A stretch of DNA of 64,000 nt, from the NCBI RefSeq assembly GCF_003049665.1, contig NZ_PYWM01000004.1, positions 208,633-272,632 on the forward strand, in the 5' to 3' direction. Position numbers and translations under genes: made by a program. This DNA comes from Lysinibacillus mangiferihumi. Lineage in GTDB: Bacteria > Bacillota > Bacilli > Bacillales_A > Planococcaceae. The first letter of the stretch is position 1. Every line of letters begins with the position of its first letter. Shown piece by piece: positions 1-9,825 of the stretch. The notes under the pieces were generated by a model. The model was not told where the DNA came from. It saw nothing but the letters and a program-made list of their open reading frames with translations, and made no database searches.

Positions 1-95
1 ACTACAGAACTAAGCATTACTATTTTTTGTGTTTTACTTCGACTTTTCCAAAATTGGCTGGTGTCGGTTTTTATTTTCGTCAATCGTTCATTCAT
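1..95 (-). CDS. fliF: Flagellar MS-ring protein FliF, N-terminal fragment
   Basis: Partial gene cut by the window edge. About 31 codons are present, starting with ATG at 93-95 preceded by GGAGGAT at a good spacing. The visible residues (MNERLTKIKTDTSQFWKSRS, then a hydrophobic start) resemble the cytoplasmic N-terminus of Bacillus FliF just before its first membrane helix. FliF builds the MS ring at the base of the flagellar motor. Its place directly downstream of fliE agrees with the fla/che operon order flgB-flgC-fliE-fliF. Too short for the open-reading-frame cut-off, but position, start signal and sequence agree. Confidence 0.85.
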   Translation of the reverse strand, partial: MNERLTKIKTDTSQFWKSRSKTQKIVMLSSV

Positions 96-155
96 TATGA
101 ATCCTCCGGTTATAGTGAATAACCTAGCAATCAATAATTCGCGATAACAGTGGAA

Positions 156-234
156 TCTCATGGAAGTATTGAATATGAAATGTTTAGTTCCATGAGAAGC
201 CTAATTAATCGGATTGGTGTCTTTCTTCACCAAT
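156..234. other. Two stem-loops in the fliE-fliF gap
   Basis: The 148-bp space between fliE and fliF holds a 10-bp inverted repeat (TCTCATGGAA at 156-165, TTCCATGAGA at 188-197) and a second 7-bp hairpin (ATTGGTG at 213-219, CACCAAT at 228-234). Neither is followed by a T-run on the minus strand, so they are not classical terminators. They could be mRNA-processing or stability elements that adjust fliF relative to the rod genes. Function is inference. Confidence 0.4.
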
Positions 235-243
235 GCAATTTAA

Positions 244-549
244 TTAGACACTCATTCGCATTATTTCTTGGTAAGCTTCAATCACCTTATTGCGAACTTC
301 AAGTGTTGCGTTTAATGTAATGCTCGCCTTTTGAGATGCAATCATTACTTCGTGCAACTCCACATCTCCACCAGTTATTAGCTTTTGTGTAAAATTATCA
401 GAAGTGATTTGCTGATCATTCACTTTCGCTATTGCCTCTTTTAACGAATTCGCAAAGCTTTGTTGCGCTTCGTAAGGTGTCGTTTTTAGTTTATTTGTTT
501 CATTTACAACCTGAGTAGGTGTCATTAGTGAAACGGACGAAATTGCCAT
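244..549 (-). CDS. fliE: Flagellar hook-basal body protein FliE
   Basis: 101 residues, the usual FliE size. FliE joins the MS ring (FliF) to the proximal rod and is exported by the flagellar type III system, so it has no cleaved signal peptide. The C-terminal half carries the family pattern VELHEVMIASQKASITLNAT followed by EVRNKVIEAYQEIMRM. The start ATG is preceded by AAAGGATG. It lies 23 bp downstream of flgC and upstream of fliF, the standard fla/che order. Confidence 0.95.
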   Translation of the reverse strand: MAISSVSLMTPTQVVNETNKLKTTPYEAQQSFANSLKEAIAKVNDQQITSDNFTQKLITGGDVELHEVMIASQKASITLNATLEVRNKVIEAYQEIMRMSV

Positions 550-572
550 TATGTATCCATCCTTTCTTTATG

Positions 573-1034
573 TTATTTACCAATCTCCAACGCCTTTGTC
601 AGCATTGACTTATTTGCATTTAAAACCGTTATGTTCGCCTCGTATGATCGAGTAGCAGACATTAAATCTACCATTTCTTTTAACGGGTCAACGTTTGGCA
701 TGTTGACATAGCCTTCTGCATTTGCGTCCGGATGTGTCGGATCATACACTAATTTGAAAGGTGTTTCTGTATCTTCCTTAATTTGCGATACTTTTACGCC
801 ATTCCCCACGCCACCTTTAGCATTTTTACCGAGTGCAACATTAAGAAACTTTGAAAATTGCCCTTCTTGTGCGGAAAAAGTGACAGACTTCCGGCGGTAT
901 GGCTCCCATTCCCCATTTACTTGTTTAGCACGAGTTGTATCCATGTTTGCCATATTGGAAGAAATAACATCCATGCGCAACCTTTGTGCTGTTAAAGCAG
1001 AGGCAGTGGTATTCATTCCATGAAATATAGACAT
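573..1034 (-). CDS. flgC: Flagellar basal-body rod protein FlgC
   Basis: 153 residues. FlgC is one of the proximal rod subunits of the flagellar drive shaft. The N-terminus has the rod/hook signature (FHGMNTTASALTAQRLRMDVISSNMANMDT), and the C-terminus has the matching heptad helix (VDLMSATRSYEANITVLNANKSMLTKALEIGK) that packs as a coiled coil in the rod. The middle contains the FlgC-typical GYVNMPNVDPLKEM. Three bases separate it from flgB upstream, implying translational coupling. Confidence 0.96.
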   Translation of the reverse strand: MSIFHGMNTTASALTAQRLRMDVISSNMANMDTTRAKQVNGEWEPYRRKSVTFSAQEGQFSKFLNVALGKNAKGGVGNGVKVSQIKEDTETPFKLVYDPTHPDANAEGYVNMPNVDPLKEMVDLMSATRSYEANITVLNANKSMLTKALEIGK

Positions 1035-1037
1035 TTA

Positions 1038-1436
1038 TTACTTACCTCCTTTAATAACTGTATTGAGTGTATTTAACTTACCATTTACACGGTCGATTAA
1101 AGCATTGTAGTAGATTTGATTTTCTGCTAATTTTGTTTGTTCAGCATCCATATCTACAGCATTTCCGTTATTTCGATATCGTAAGCCGTCAACATTATGG
1201 ACACCTGGTGTCGATTGTTTAATTTCGAAATCATAATGTCTACTATCTGTGCGATATGCCGAAATAGAAATTTGTTTCTCATTCTCCAACATATCCTTAA
1301 AACTTACACTTTTCGCCTTATAATTTGGTGTATCGACATTCGCAATATTATTTGCGATTGTTTTATGATTCAAAGTTGCATAGGAAAGTCCGTTTTCCAG
1401 GCTACTAATAGTTCCTCCAAATAAGTTCAAAACCAT
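1038..1436 (-). CDS. flgB: Flagellar basal-body rod protein FlgB
   Basis: 132 residues, normal for FlgB, the most proximal rod subunit. The N-terminal rod motif (LSYATLNHKTIANNIANVDTPNYKAKSVSF) and the C-terminal helix (LAENQIYYNALIDRVNGKLNTLNTVI) are both present. It is the first gene of the visible flagellar operon. A candidate sigma-A-type promoter lies about 50 bp upstream (1488-1516), and a long gene-free stretch separates it from codY, as at the start of the B. subtilis fla/che operon. Confidence 0.95.
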   Translation of the reverse strand: MVLNLFGGTISSLENGLSYATLNHKTIANNIANVDTPNYKAKSVSFKDMLENEKQISISAYRTDSRHYDFEIKQSTPGVHNVDGLRYRNNGNAVDMDAEQTKLAENQIYYNALIDRVNGKLNTLNTVIKGGK

Positions 1437-1487
1437 TCACCTCATTTTAATTCAATCTATGTACTTCTTATTTTATCCAATAATACA

Positions 1488-1516
1488 ATTGTAATTAAGA
1501 TGATACGTAGTGTCTA
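1488..1516 (-). promoter_or_regulatory. Candidate promoter of the flgB operon
   Basis: On the minus strand a -35 TAGACA (1511-1516) and a -10 TACAAT (1488-1493) are separated by exactly 17 bp, each one base from the vegetative consensus. The -10 lies 51 bp upstream of the flgB start. In B. subtilis the operon also has a sigma-D promoter; I did not identify one here. Confidence 0.55.
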
Positions 1517-2264
1517 TTGTCTTTTGTCATTTTTTAATAGTAGATACGCCCTATTTTTTTAGAAGATTAACCGGGACAAATATGCCCCATCCCTTGGGGC
1601 ACTAAGTGTCGATGCATTTCGTCTTATTTCTAGTTATTTTACACTATTTCGACAGTGTTTACTGTATTAGTATCAATTATCTACCTGTTTATTACTAGAC
1701 AGGATTGGATATAAATGACAATTTGTGATTTTTCGGTAAAAAAAAGTCCCTTTTTACTATATTTAATATGATTATATAAGTAACCTTCTAGAAATGTAAT
1801 TATGAAAATTTTCTCACATCGACAAAAATGGCTATTGAAATGAATATCCTATTTACTGCTGTACTGTCATCGAACTGATTACGTTTCAGTCGCACCCCTG
1901 AAAAATTCTCTATATGTAAAGTTTGAATTACATCGAAATCAGCATTTTATTCTCGTATAAGCATCAATTCCTTGCTTAACGAATTTTAATTGTCCCTTCG
2001 TTCCGCTAAAGCTAAGTCCCCTTTTCCACAATAAACAGACCATAGGATGCAGTTACAATACTTACAGAAGATGGATTTTAAATTTCTCTACTAAAAAAGC
2101 CCTACCATATTTTTCCCTATTGAAAATACAAGATTGGTACCATTCACAAAAATGACACATATGCACTTTGGTGAGCTACCACTTGTACGTAAGAAAAACT
2201 ATGTAAGGCTTAACATATTAACAATCTATGGTTGAAATAACTAAAACAGCAATTAGTTACAGTG
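1517..2264. other. Long gene-free stretch between flgB and codY
   Basis: About 750 bp with no convincing gene on either strand. It is AT-rich with stops in all frames. The only structures seen are a perfect 7-bp hairpin TGCCCCA/TGGGGCA (1583-1589, 1595-1601) and a short A/T stem around 1737-1758. I could not match it to a known riboswitch or small RNA. It may simply be a long untranslated or degenerate spacer. Confidence 0.5.
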
Positions 2265-2301
2265 AAAAAGCTCCCTCAAAATCATTTGAGAGAGCTTTTT
2301 T
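2265..2301 (-). terminator. Intrinsic terminator of the xerC-hslVU-codY operon
   Basis: Stem AAAAAGCTCCCTCAAA pairs with TTTGAGAGAGCTTTTTT around a 4-base loop, with T-runs on both strands, directly after the codY stop. It can act in both directions. Confidence 0.9.
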
Positions 2302-2303
2302 AA

Positions 2304-3083
2304 TTATTTCATTTTTATTTCAGCAAGTGCATTTAAGAACTTATCGTTTAACACTTTAATGTAAGTTCCTTTCATACCTAGAGAGCGTGATTCAATGACC
2401 CCTGCAGATTCTAGTTTACGTAATGCATTGACGATTACTGAACGTGTAATACCTACGCGGTCAGCAATTTTTGAAGCAACTAATAAACCTTCGTTACCAT
2501 CTAGCTCTTCAAAAATATGTTCAATCGCTTCTAATTCACTATATGAAAGTGAGTTAATCGCCATTTGTACAACAGCTTTGCTACGTGCTTCTTCTTCAAT
2601 CTCTTCTGATTTCTCACGTAAAATTTCCATACCCACTACTGTTGCACCATACTCAGCTAAAATTAAATCATCATCTTCAAATTGAGCTGATAAACGAGCT
2701 AAAATTAAAGTACCTAAACGTTCACCGCCACCCACGATTGGAACGACTGTTGTTAAAGCGCTTTGGAATAAATCTTTATTTTCTACAGGGAACGCAGTAT
2801 GTTCATTGTTTATATCTAGGTTTGAAGATGTTTCAGAAATTGTAAATAAGCTATGTGTATATTCTTCTGGGAATTGACGCTCTTCAAACATTTTTTTCAT
2901 ACGCTCATTTTCAATTTGTTGGTGAATTGAAATACCTAGAAGCTTCCCTTTTCGGCTCACAATATAAACGTTGCTGTCAATAATGTCGCCTAGTGTGTCA
3001 GCCATTTCTTTAAAGTTTACCGGCTTACCTGCAGATGCTTGGAGCATCGAGTTAATTTTACGTGTTTTTTCTAATAAGTTCAT
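2304..3083 (-). CDS. codY: Global nutrient-sensing regulator CodY
   Basis: 259 residues, the canonical length. CodY senses branched-chain amino acids through its N-terminal GAF domain (about residues 1-155) and GTP, and binds boxes close to AATTTTCWGAAAATT. The C-terminal winged helix (about 200-250) is visible as [20 protein letters not shown] followed by [19 protein letters not shown], near-identical to the family. Start ATG is preceded by AGGAGG. It is the last gene of xerC-hslV-hslU-codY, the same operon as in B. subtilis. CodY-like boxes seen in this window lie upstream of this operon (6212-6226) and of sdaAB (61285-61299). Confidence 0.98.
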   Translation of the reverse strand: MNLLEKTRKINSMLQASAGKPVNFKEMADTLGDIIDSNVYIVSRKGKLLGISIHQQIENERMKKMFEERQFPEEYTHSLFTISETSSNLDINNEHTAFPVENKDLFQSALTTVVPIVGGGERLGTLILARLSAQFEDDDLILAEYGATVVGMEILREKSEEIEEEARSKAVVQMAINSLSYSELEAIEHIFEELDGNEGLLVASKIADRVGITRSVIVNALRKLESAGVIESRSLGMKGTYIKVLNDKFLNALAEIKMK

Positions 3084-3169
3084 TATGTGTTCCTCCTATA
3101 AATAATCCATACCGTATTTATTTAATATTCTAAAGTTTTTTACAATTGAATGAAACTAACAAGCCTTGC

Positions 3170-4570
3170 CTACAGTATAAACTGTGACAAATCTTTGTTT
3201 TTTACAATACCCGCTAGCTTTTGGTCAACATAAGCAGCTGTTATTTCAATTTGCGCTGGTGCTATTTCAGAAGCTTCAAACGATAATTCTTCTAACAAGC
3301 GTTCTAAAATTGTATGCAAACGACGTGCACCAATATTATCGGTTTCTTGGTTAACCTCTGTAGCAATTTCTGCAATTCGTTCAATTGCATTTTCTGCAAA
3401 ATCGATTGCTACACCTTCTGTTTCTAATAATGCTTTATATTGCAAAATAAGTGATTGATCTGGCTCCTTTAAAATACGAACAAAATCTTGCTTCGTTAAT
3501 TTTTCTAATTCAACACGGATAGGGAATCGCCCCTGTAATTCTGGAATCAAATCGGATGGCTTTGACATATGGAAAGCACCTGCTGCAATGAAAAGCATGT
3601 AGTCTGTTTTGACCGCCCCATACTTTGTCGTCACAGTAGAACCTTCCACAATCGGCAAGATGTCGCGCTGAACACCCTCGCGTGAAACACTGGCAGAAGA
3701 GTTCGTATCTTTACTTGCGATTTTATCAATTTCATCAATAAATATAATCCCAGATTGTTCTGCTCTAGCAATCGCTTCTTGTGACACCTCATCTGCGTCA
3801 ATCAGCTTATTTGCTTCCTCTATAGTTAAAATACGACGTGCATCTTTTACTTGCACTCTGCGTTTTTTCTGTTTTTTAGGCATTAAGCTAGACAACATAT
3901 CTTGCATACCACTATTTGCAGACATATCCATTCCTGTTCCTTGCAATGCATCAAAAATCGACGGACTTTGCTCCGTTACTTCAACTGTAACCCACTCATT
4001 TTCTAATTTGCCATTGCGTAAATCAATTGCGATTTGCGCACGTTTTGAGCGCACTTCCGTTTCGTCAGAAGATGTATCATCATGCGTTTGTTGTTCTTTG
4101 CCACCAAATAACATTTCAAACGGATTTTGCATAGCCTGTTTTTTACGTAAAGAAGGGACAAGTAATTTTACAATGGCTTCATTTGCCAACTCTTCCGCTT
4201 GCTCCTTCACAGACTCCATCATTTCTTCCTTCACTAAACGATGAGAAGCCTCTACAACATCGCGTACCATCGACTCCACATCGCGCCCAACATAGCCCAC
4301 TTCTGTAAATTTCGTTGCTTCAACTTTCACGAACGGTGCATTCGTTAGCTTTGCAATTCTTCTTGCAATTTCAGTTTTCCCAACTCCAGTTGGTCCAATC
4401 ATTAAAATATTTTTTGGAATAACCTCAGCCTTCATATCATCCGCTAGAAGAGAACGACGATAACGATTTCGTAATGCAATAGCTACCGCTCTTTTCGCCT
4501 CATTTTGCCCTACTATAAAACGATCCAAATGCTCAGTAATTTGTCTTGGCGTTAAGTTTTGTGGTGTCAT
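3170..4570 (-). CDS. hslU: HslUV protease ATPase subunit HslU (ClpY/CodX)
   Basis: 466 residues. AAA+ unfoldase that feeds substrates to the HslV peptidase. Walker A is GPTGVGKT at residues 59-66 and Walker [10 protein letters not shown] lies near residue 275. The intermediate (I) domain sits between them, and the C-terminal part has [17 protein letters not shown] with the sensor arginine region [12 protein letters not shown]. The C-terminus ends in the hydrophobic tail (DLSQFIL) that docks into HslV. Its ATG overlaps the hslV stop by one base (TAATG), indicating translational coupling for balanced subunits. Confidence 0.97.
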   Translation of the reverse strand: MTPQNLTPRQITEHLDRFIVGQNEAKRAVAIALRNRYRRSLLADDMKAEVIPKNILMIGPTGVGKTEIARRIAKLTNAPFVKVEATKFTEVGYVGRDVESMVRDVVEASHRLVKEEMMESVKEQAEELANEAIVKLLVPSLRKKQAMQNPFEMLFGGKEQQTHDDTSSDETEVRSKRAQIAIDLRNGKLENEWVTVEVTEQSPSIFDALQGTGMDMSANSGMQDMLSSLMPKKQKKRRVQVKDARRILTIEEANKLIDADEVSQEAIARAEQSGIIFIDEIDKIASKDTNSSASVSREGVQRDILPIVEGSTVTTKYGAVKTDYMLFIAAGAFHMSKPSDLIPELQGRFPIRVELEKLTKQDFVRILKEPDQSLILQYKALLETEGVAIDFAENAIERIAEIATEVNQETDNIGARRLHTILERLLEELSFEASEIAPAQIEITAAYVDQKLAGIVKNKDLSQFIL

Positions 4571-5115
4571 TAGTTAAGTGCCTCCACGATAATATTATGG
4601 TTTGTAAATACACAAATTTCAGCGGCAGTTTCTAACGCTGCCTCCGCAATCTCTCGGGCAGTCATTGTTTCACCTGCATATTTTTTTAGAGCACGACCTG
4701 CTGATAATGCATAATTGCCACCAGAACCAATGGCTAAAATACCATCATCTGGTTCGATCACTTCTCCCGTACCAGATACAAGGAGTAGTGTACTTTTATC
4801 CATTACAAGTAACATCGCCTCTAATTGGCGTAGCATTTTATCACCGCGCCATTGTTTTGCTACTTCTACAGCAGCCCGCTGTAAATTCCCATTATATTCG
4901 TTTAATTTCGCTTCAAACATTTCAAAAAGTGTAAATGCATCAGCTACCGACCCTGCAAAGCCTGCCAGCACCTGACCATTAAACAGACGTCTGACCTTCC
5001 GTGCAGTTCCTTTCATGACAACCGCATTGCCAAGTGTCACTTGACCATCGCCAGCCATAGCGCACCCGCCGTTATGATGTACCGCAAATATCGTAGTCGC
5101 ATGGATTTGTCCCAT
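4570..5115 (-). CDS. hslV: HslUV protease peptidase subunit HslV (ClpQ/CodW)
   Basis: 181 residues, N-terminal nucleophile hydrolase of the proteasome-beta fold. The N-terminus is [17 protein letters not shown]. subtilis CodW begins MSS and is reported to use an N-terminal serine; here residue 2 is Gly, so the nucleophile is more likely Thr7, exposed by removal of a six-residue propeptide as in classical HslV. Conserved blocks include [22 protein letters not shown] and [16 protein letters not shown]. It sits between xerC and hslU. Confidence 0.96.
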   Translation of the reverse strand: MGQIHATTIFAVHHNGGCAMAGDGQVTLGNAVVMKGTARKVRRLFNGQVLAGFAGSVADAFTLFEMFEAKLNEYNGNLQRAAVEVAKQWRGDKMLRQLEAMLLVMDKSTLLLVSGTGEVIEPDDGILAIGSGGNYALSAGRALKKYAGETMTAREIAEAALETAAEICVFTNHNIIVEALN

Positions 5116-5137
5116 TTGCCTTCCTCCTTAGCCTCTA

Positions 5138-6037
5138 TTATGCCCTTGGATGGGCATTCATATATGTTTGACGAAGATGCTCATTTGTTACATGCGTATA
5201 AACCTGTGTTGAAGTTAAATGCGCGTGGCCCAGTAACTCCTGCACCGTCCGTAAATCCGCGCCATGATTCAGTAAATGTGTAGCAAAAGTATGGCGAAGC
5301 ATATGTGGGTATATTTTCGTATGGAGTGAGGTCTTGTTAATCATTTCATTTAAAATATGACGTACCCCTCGTGGTGTAAGTTCCCCACCGCGCATGTTGA
5401 CAAATAATTGCTCATGATTTGTTTGTTTCATCAAACGTGGACGAGCCTGCTCTATGTAGTGCTGTATAGCCACACTCGCAAATTGACCAAATGGTATAAT
5501 ACGTTCTTTTCTTCCTTTACCCATTACCCGAACAATAGAATAACGGAAATCTATATCCCCTACCATAATGGATGTGAGCTCACTCACACGAATGCCCGTT
5601 GCATATAATAACTCTAAAATCGCCATATTGCGCAACGATTTCAAATCATCGCCTACATTCGCATCAAAAAGCTGCATTAATTCTTGTTCGTAAAAAAAAC
5701 TTGGTAAACGTGATTCTTTTTTCGGATGATAGAGCGATCGAAAAGCGCCATCATCCAAGCCGTGCTGTTTATTTAGAAAGCGAAAAAAGGAGCGGATTGA
5801 TGAAATCTTCCTTGATACAGAAGTTCTTGCTTTCTTTTCATCGTACAACTTCGTTACATATAGACGTGCATGTATATACTCAACACTAGCTAAATCATTA
5901 ACGCCTTCTGCCTGTAAAAACGCTAAAAAATCTAGTAGGTCTGATTCATATTCTCGCACAGTATGAACAGAGAAGTTTTTTTCTACCTGGATGTAAAGCA
6001 TAAACTGTTCAAGTGCTTCTTGGGACGAAACTAACAT
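5138..6037 (-). CDS. xerC: Tyrosine recombinase XerC (CodV)
   Basis: 299 residues. Site-specific recombinase that with XerD resolves chromosome dimers at dif. The N-terminal SAM-like core-binding domain spans about 1-90. Catalytic residues are visible: Arg in TGIRVSEL (about 150), Lys in GKGRKER, His245 and Arg248 in HMLRH, His271 in LLGH and nucleophile Tyr280 in QVYTHV. It is the first gene of the codY operon, followed closely by hslV. Although a recombinase, it is core and not part of the island at 16-41 kb. Confidence 0.96.
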   Translation of the reverse strand: MLVSSQEALEQFMLYIQVEKNFSVHTVREYESDLLDFLAFLQAEGVNDLASVEYIHARLYVTKLYDEKKARTSVSRKISSIRSFFRFLNKQHGLDDGAFRSLYHPKKESRLPSFFYEQELMQLFDANVGDDLKSLRNMAILELLYATGIRVSELTSIMVGDIDFRYSIVRVMGKGRKERIIPFGQFASVAIQHYIEQARPRLMKQTNHEQLFVNMRGGELTPRGVRHILNEMINKTSLHTKIYPHMLRHTFATHLLNHGADLRTVQELLGHAHLTSTQVYTHVTNEHLRQTYMNAHPRA

Positions 6038-6211
6038 GAAAGATTCACCACCAATGAATTATTCGTAACCTTCTCTCATTACTATTACCAACAAATTCAA
6101 ATGGTAAAACAATTGTGGCCATCTAAATCAATTTGTCGCTTTAGTAATCTTTAAAAAACATACATATTGACACTATACCTATCTTCGTAATATAGCAAGT
6201 GAAAATGGTTA

Positions 6212-6255
6212 TATTTTGAGAAAATCTCTATACAAAATAATAAAATACGTGTAAA
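6212..6255 (-). promoter_or_regulatory. Candidate promoter and CodY-like box upstream of xerC-hslVU-codY
   Basis: On the minus strand a -35 TTTACA (6250-6255), 17-bp spacer and -10 TATAGA (6227-6232) are followed at once by GATTTTCTCAAAATA (6226-6212), which matches the CodY consensus AATTTTCWGAAAATT at 12 of 15 positions. The box would cover the transcription start, fitting autorepression. The long leader (about 170 nt to xerC) is a caution. Confidence 0.45.
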
Positions 6256-6279
6256 TAAGCATTTTGTCTACATAAAAGA

Positions 6280-6317
6280 AAAAGCCTCTAAGAGTATATC
6301 AACTTTTAGAGGCTTTT
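6280..6317 (-). terminator. Intrinsic terminator after trmFO
   Basis: AAAAGCCTCTAA pairs perfectly with TTAGAGGCTTTT across a 14-base loop just past the trmFO stop. T-runs on both sides. It separates the topA-trmFO unit from the codY operon. Confidence 0.88.
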
Positions 6318-6322
6318 GGCAA

Positions 6323-7636
6323 TTAAATTGTTTGTGAATTCACAAAATTTTGAATTGTGCTCATTGCACGTGCAGCATGCATTTCTGCACGTTCTGGTTT
6401 TGAACGACGTCCAGGTGGTAATTCAGGGAATATGCCGAAGTTGACATTCATCGGTTGGAAGTTTTTAGATTGTGCTTCTGTTATATAACGCGCCATACTT
6501 CCTAATGCCGTTTCGAATGGGAAAATAATTGGTTCTTGTCCCAATGCTAAACGTGCCGCATTAATGCCAGCAATTAAACCGCTTCCTGCTGATTCTACAT
6601 AACCTTCTACACCCGTCATTTGACCAGCAAAGAAAATATTTTTTTGTTCACGTAACTGATATGTTTTCTCTAAAACTTTCGGTGAGTTAATGAAAGTATT
6701 TCTGTGCATTACACCATATCGTACGATTTCAACATTTTCTAGTCCAGGAATTAGTTGTAGTACTTCCTTTTGCGGCCCCCACTTTAAGTGGGTTTGGAAA
6801 CCTACGATATTGTAAAGGGTACCTGCAGCGTCATCTTGGCGCAATTGTACAACCGCATATGGTCGTTTACCTGTTTTGGGATCTTCAAGCCCTACTGGCT
6901 TCATCGGTCCGAATAACATTGTTTTTTCACCACGAGCTGCCATTACTTCGATTGGCATGCAGCCTTCAAAATAAATTTCTTTTTCAAATTCTTTTAATGG
7001 CACAACTTCTGCTTCAATCAATGCTTGGCGGAAACGATCGAATTCTTCTTTTGTCATAGGACAGTTTAAATAAGCCGCTTCACCTTTATCATAACGAGAT
7101 TTTAAATATACTTTATCCATATTAATGCTATCTTTTTCAATAATTGGTGCTGCTGCATCATAGAAATATAAATAGTCGAGACCTGTTAATCCTTGAATTT
7201 TTTCAGCTAGTGCTTTTGAAGTGAGTGGGCCTGTTGCAATAACCGTAATGCCCTCTGGAATTTCTGTAACTTCTTCATGTATTACTTCCACTAGTGGGTG
7301 ATTTTTTACCGCTTCCGTTACGTAGCCTGCAAACTCATGACGGTCAACTGCAAGTGCACCACCTGCTGGTACTGAGCATGCATCAGCTGCTTTTAAAATA
7401 ACAGAGTCTAATAAACGCATTTCTTCTTTAATAACACCTACTGCATTTGTTAGTGTATTAGCACGTAGCGAGTTTGAACAAACAAGCTCTGCAAATTTAT
7501 CAGTATGGTGGGCAGGTGTTTGTTTAACAGGACGCATTTCATAAAGTTTAACTTTTACCCCACGTTTAGCAATTTGCCAAGCCGCTTCACTTCCTGCAAG
7601 GCCAGCACCTATTACATTTACAACTAGTTCAGTCAT
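6323..7636 (-). CDS. trmFO: tRNA m5U54 methyltransferase TrmFO (folate/FAD-dependent)
   Basis: 437 residues. Uses methylenetetrahydrofolate and FADH2 to make ribothymidine at position 54 of the tRNA T-loop. The N-terminal FAD-binding Rossmann motif [10 protein letters not shown] is at residues 10-19. Other family blocks are [10 protein letters not shown] (with the Cys that helps the folate reaction), [11 protein letters not shown], and near the end [19 protein letters not shown] for FAD binding. It lies 18 bp downstream of topA and ends at a strong terminator. Confidence 0.97.
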   Translation of the reverse strand: MTELVVNVIGAGLAGSEAAWQIAKRGVKVKLYEMRPVKQTPAHHTDKFAELVCSNSLRANTLTNAVGVIKEEMRLLDSVILKAADACSVPAGGALAVDRHEFAGYVTEAVKNHPLVEVIHEEVTEIPEGITVIATGPLTSKALAEKIQGLTGLDYLYFYDAAAPIIEKDSINMDKVYLKSRYDKGEAAYLNCPMTKEEFDRFRQALIEAEVVPLKEFEKEIYFEGCMPIEVMAARGEKTMLFGPMKPVGLEDPKTGKRPYAVVQLRQDDAAGTLYNIVGFQTHLKWGPQKEVLQLIPGLENVEIVRYGVMHRNTFINSPKVLEKTYQLREQKNIFFAGQMTGVEGYVESAGSGLIAGINAARLALGQEPIIFPFETALGSMARYITEAQSKNFQPMNVNFGIFPELPPGRRSKPERAEMHAARAMSTIQNFVNSQTI

Positions 7637-7654
7637 GTTCTTACCATCTTCCTA

Positions 7655-9733
7655 TCATTGTGTTGGTGTCTCTTCATAGTCACATTTCGTACACTGAATT
7701 TGTACACCTTTTTTTAATTTTTTCTCTACTAATAATGCACTACATTTCGGGCATGGTCTACTAATCGGTTTATCCCATGATACAAATTCGCATTCTGGAT
7801 ATTGATTACATCCATAAAATAAACGCTTTGTTTTACTTTTACGCTCAACAATTTCACCTGTTTCACAAGAAGGGCATTTAACCCCGATTGGCTTCATAAT
7901 TGCTTTTGTATTTCGGCAATCTGGGAAGTTCGAGCATGCCATAAATTTTCCATAGCGACCGAGTTTGAATACCATTGGTGAACCACATTTTTCGCAATCC
8001 TCACCAGCCGGTTCATCTTTAATTACTACTTTCTCCATTTCAGCATCCGCATGCTTTACATGAACTTCAAAGTCTTGATAAAAATCATCGATTACTTCAA
8101 CCCATTTACGACTACCTTCTTCAACATCATCGAGATCTTGTTCCATTTTTGCTGTAAATTCGATATTGATGATATCAGGGAAAAATTCCAGCATTTGTTG
8201 GTGGACAATTTCACCTAGCTCTGTCGGCATAAATCTTTTTGCATCGAGCACAACATAGCCACGGCGTTGAATTGTATCGAGGGTCGGTGCATATGTCGAC
8301 GGTCGTCCTATTCCTAACTCTTCCATTGTTTTCACAAGACGTGCTTCTGAATAACGAGGTGGAGGCTGTGTAAAGTGTTGCTTCGGTTCGATTTCAAGTG
8401 ATGTCACCTGATCACCGATTTCCATTTCCGGTAGTAGTTTCGTCGTTTCTTCTGTTTGATCATCTGTACCTTCAATATAGAGTTTCATAAATCCGGCAAA
8501 TTTGACCTGTGAGCCGTTTGCACGGAATAAAGCATCATTATTCTGAAGATCTACAGCCACTGTATCTAAAACAGCAGGTGCCATTTGACTCGCAATAAAG
8601 CGCTCCCAAATCAAACGGTATAAGCGTAGCTGATCGCGACTAAGCACTGTTTTTAACTCATCCGGTGTTCGCATCGTACTTGTTGGACGAATAGCTTCAT
8701 GGGCATCTTGCGCATTCGATGCTTTTTTGGCCTGCTTCGTTTCTGTCGAGATATATTCTTTCCCATACTTTGTCTCAATATAAGAAACCGCTTCCGCTTT
8801 TGCAGTTTCAGATATACGTGTTGAATCTGTACGCATGTACGTGATTAAACCGACTGTACCTTCTTTTTTACCAATATCAATACCTTCATACAATTGCTGT
8901 GCAAGCATCATCGTTTTCTTCGCACGGAAATTTAACTTTCGCGCTGCTTCTTGTTGTAAAGAAGATGTCGTAAAAGCAGGCGCGGCATTTCGTTTACGTT
9001 CTTTTTTCGTCACATTGACAACTTCAAATGCTGTACCTTTGACATTTTTTAAAATCGACTTTACTTGCTCTTCATTCGATAATTTGATTTTATCTTTGCC
9101 GTTACCATAATACAGTGCATCGAATGTCTTTTTTCCCTTTTCAAAAGAGCCTTCAATCGTCCAATACTCTTCTGGTTGGAAGTTTTTAATTTCATTTTCA
9201 CGATCAATGATCATACGCAGTGCAACCGATTGTACGCGACCTGCTGATAAGCCCTTCTTTACTTTTTTCCAAAGAATTGGGCTTATATTATAGCCTACTA
9301 GACGATCTAACATCCGACGTGTTTGTTGAGCATCCACTAAGTCCATATTAATGGCACGTGGGTTTTTAAAAGAATCTAAAATCGCATCTTTTGTAATTTC
9401 ATTAAAAACCACTCGACAGTCTGAATTAATATCAATATTTAATGCAGTCGCAAGGTGCCAAGCAATCGCTTCTCCCTCGCGGTCTGGATCGGCCGCTAGA
9501 TAGACTTTCTTCACTTTTTTAGCCGCAGACTTAAGTTCCTGTAAAACAGGTCCTTTTCCGCGAATTGTAATATATTTAGGTTCGTAATTATTTTCAGTAT
9601 CTACACCCATTTGACTTCGTGGTAAGTCACGCACATGCCCAACAGATGCTTTTACTTTATATTTTTTTCCTAAATAACGTTCAATTGTTTTTGCTTTTGC
9701 TGGTGATTCTACAATCACTAAATAATCCGCCAT
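7655..9733 (-). CDS. topA: DNA topoisomerase I (type IA)
   Basis: 692 residues, matching B. subtilis TopA. Relaxes negative supercoils by single-strand passage. The Toprim domain (about 1-115) includes [13 protein letters not shown]. The catalytic tyrosine is Tyr299 in [12 protein letters not shown]. Three C-terminal zinc ribbons begin near residue 576 ([31 protein letters not shown]...[21 protein letters not shown]...CTKC). It lies between dprA and trmFO, the Bacillales order. Confidence 0.97.
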   Translation of the reverse strand: MADYLVIVESPAKAKTIERYLGKKYKVKASVGHVRDLPRSQMGVDTENNYEPKYITIRGKGPVLQELKSAAKKVKKVYLAADPDREGEAIAWHLATALNIDINSDCRVVFNEITKDAILDSFKNPRAINMDLVDAQQTRRMLDRLVGYNISPILWKKVKKGLSAGRVQSVALRMIIDRENEIKNFQPEEYWTIEGSFEKGKKTFDALYYGNGKDKIKLSNEEQVKSILKNVKGTAFEVVNVTKKERKRNAAPAFTTSSLQQEAARKLNFRAKKTMMLAQQLYEGIDIGKKEGTVGLITYMRTDSTRISETAKAEAVSYIETKYGKEYISTETKQAKKASNAQDAHEAIRPTSTMRTPDELKTVLSRDQLRLYRLIWERFIASQMAPAVLDTVAVDLQNNDALFRANGSQVKFAGFMKLYIEGTDDQTEETTKLLPEMEIGDQVTSLEIEPKQHFTQPPPRYSEARLVKTMEELGIGRPSTYAPTLDTIQRRGYVVLDAKRFMPTELGEIVHQQMLEFFPDIINIEFTAKMEQDLDDVEEGSRKWVEVIDDFYQDFEVHVKHADAEMEKVVIKDEPAGEDCEKCGSPMVFKLGRYGKFMACSNFPDCRNTKAIMKPIGVKCPSCETGEIVERKSKTKRLFYGCNQYPECEFVSWDKPISRPCPKCSALLVEKKLKKGVQIQCTKCDYEETPTQ

Positions 9734-9825
9734 CTATGTCTCCCCCTTAGCGAGGTCTATTGCTAAATTTTTTAAGTTACCTGTTGCAAAATGTATAACA
9801 GATTTTAAGATAATGCAACTTTTTT

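Noticed and set aside
1583..1601. Perfect TGCCCCA/TGGGGCA hairpin as a riboswitch or terminator upstream of flgB
   Set aside because: No T-run and no match that I can recognise to a known riboswitch core.
5138..6037. Tyrosine recombinase as the integrase of the island
   Set aside because: It is in the conserved xerC-hslVU-codY operon 10 kb away and matches housekeeping XerC.
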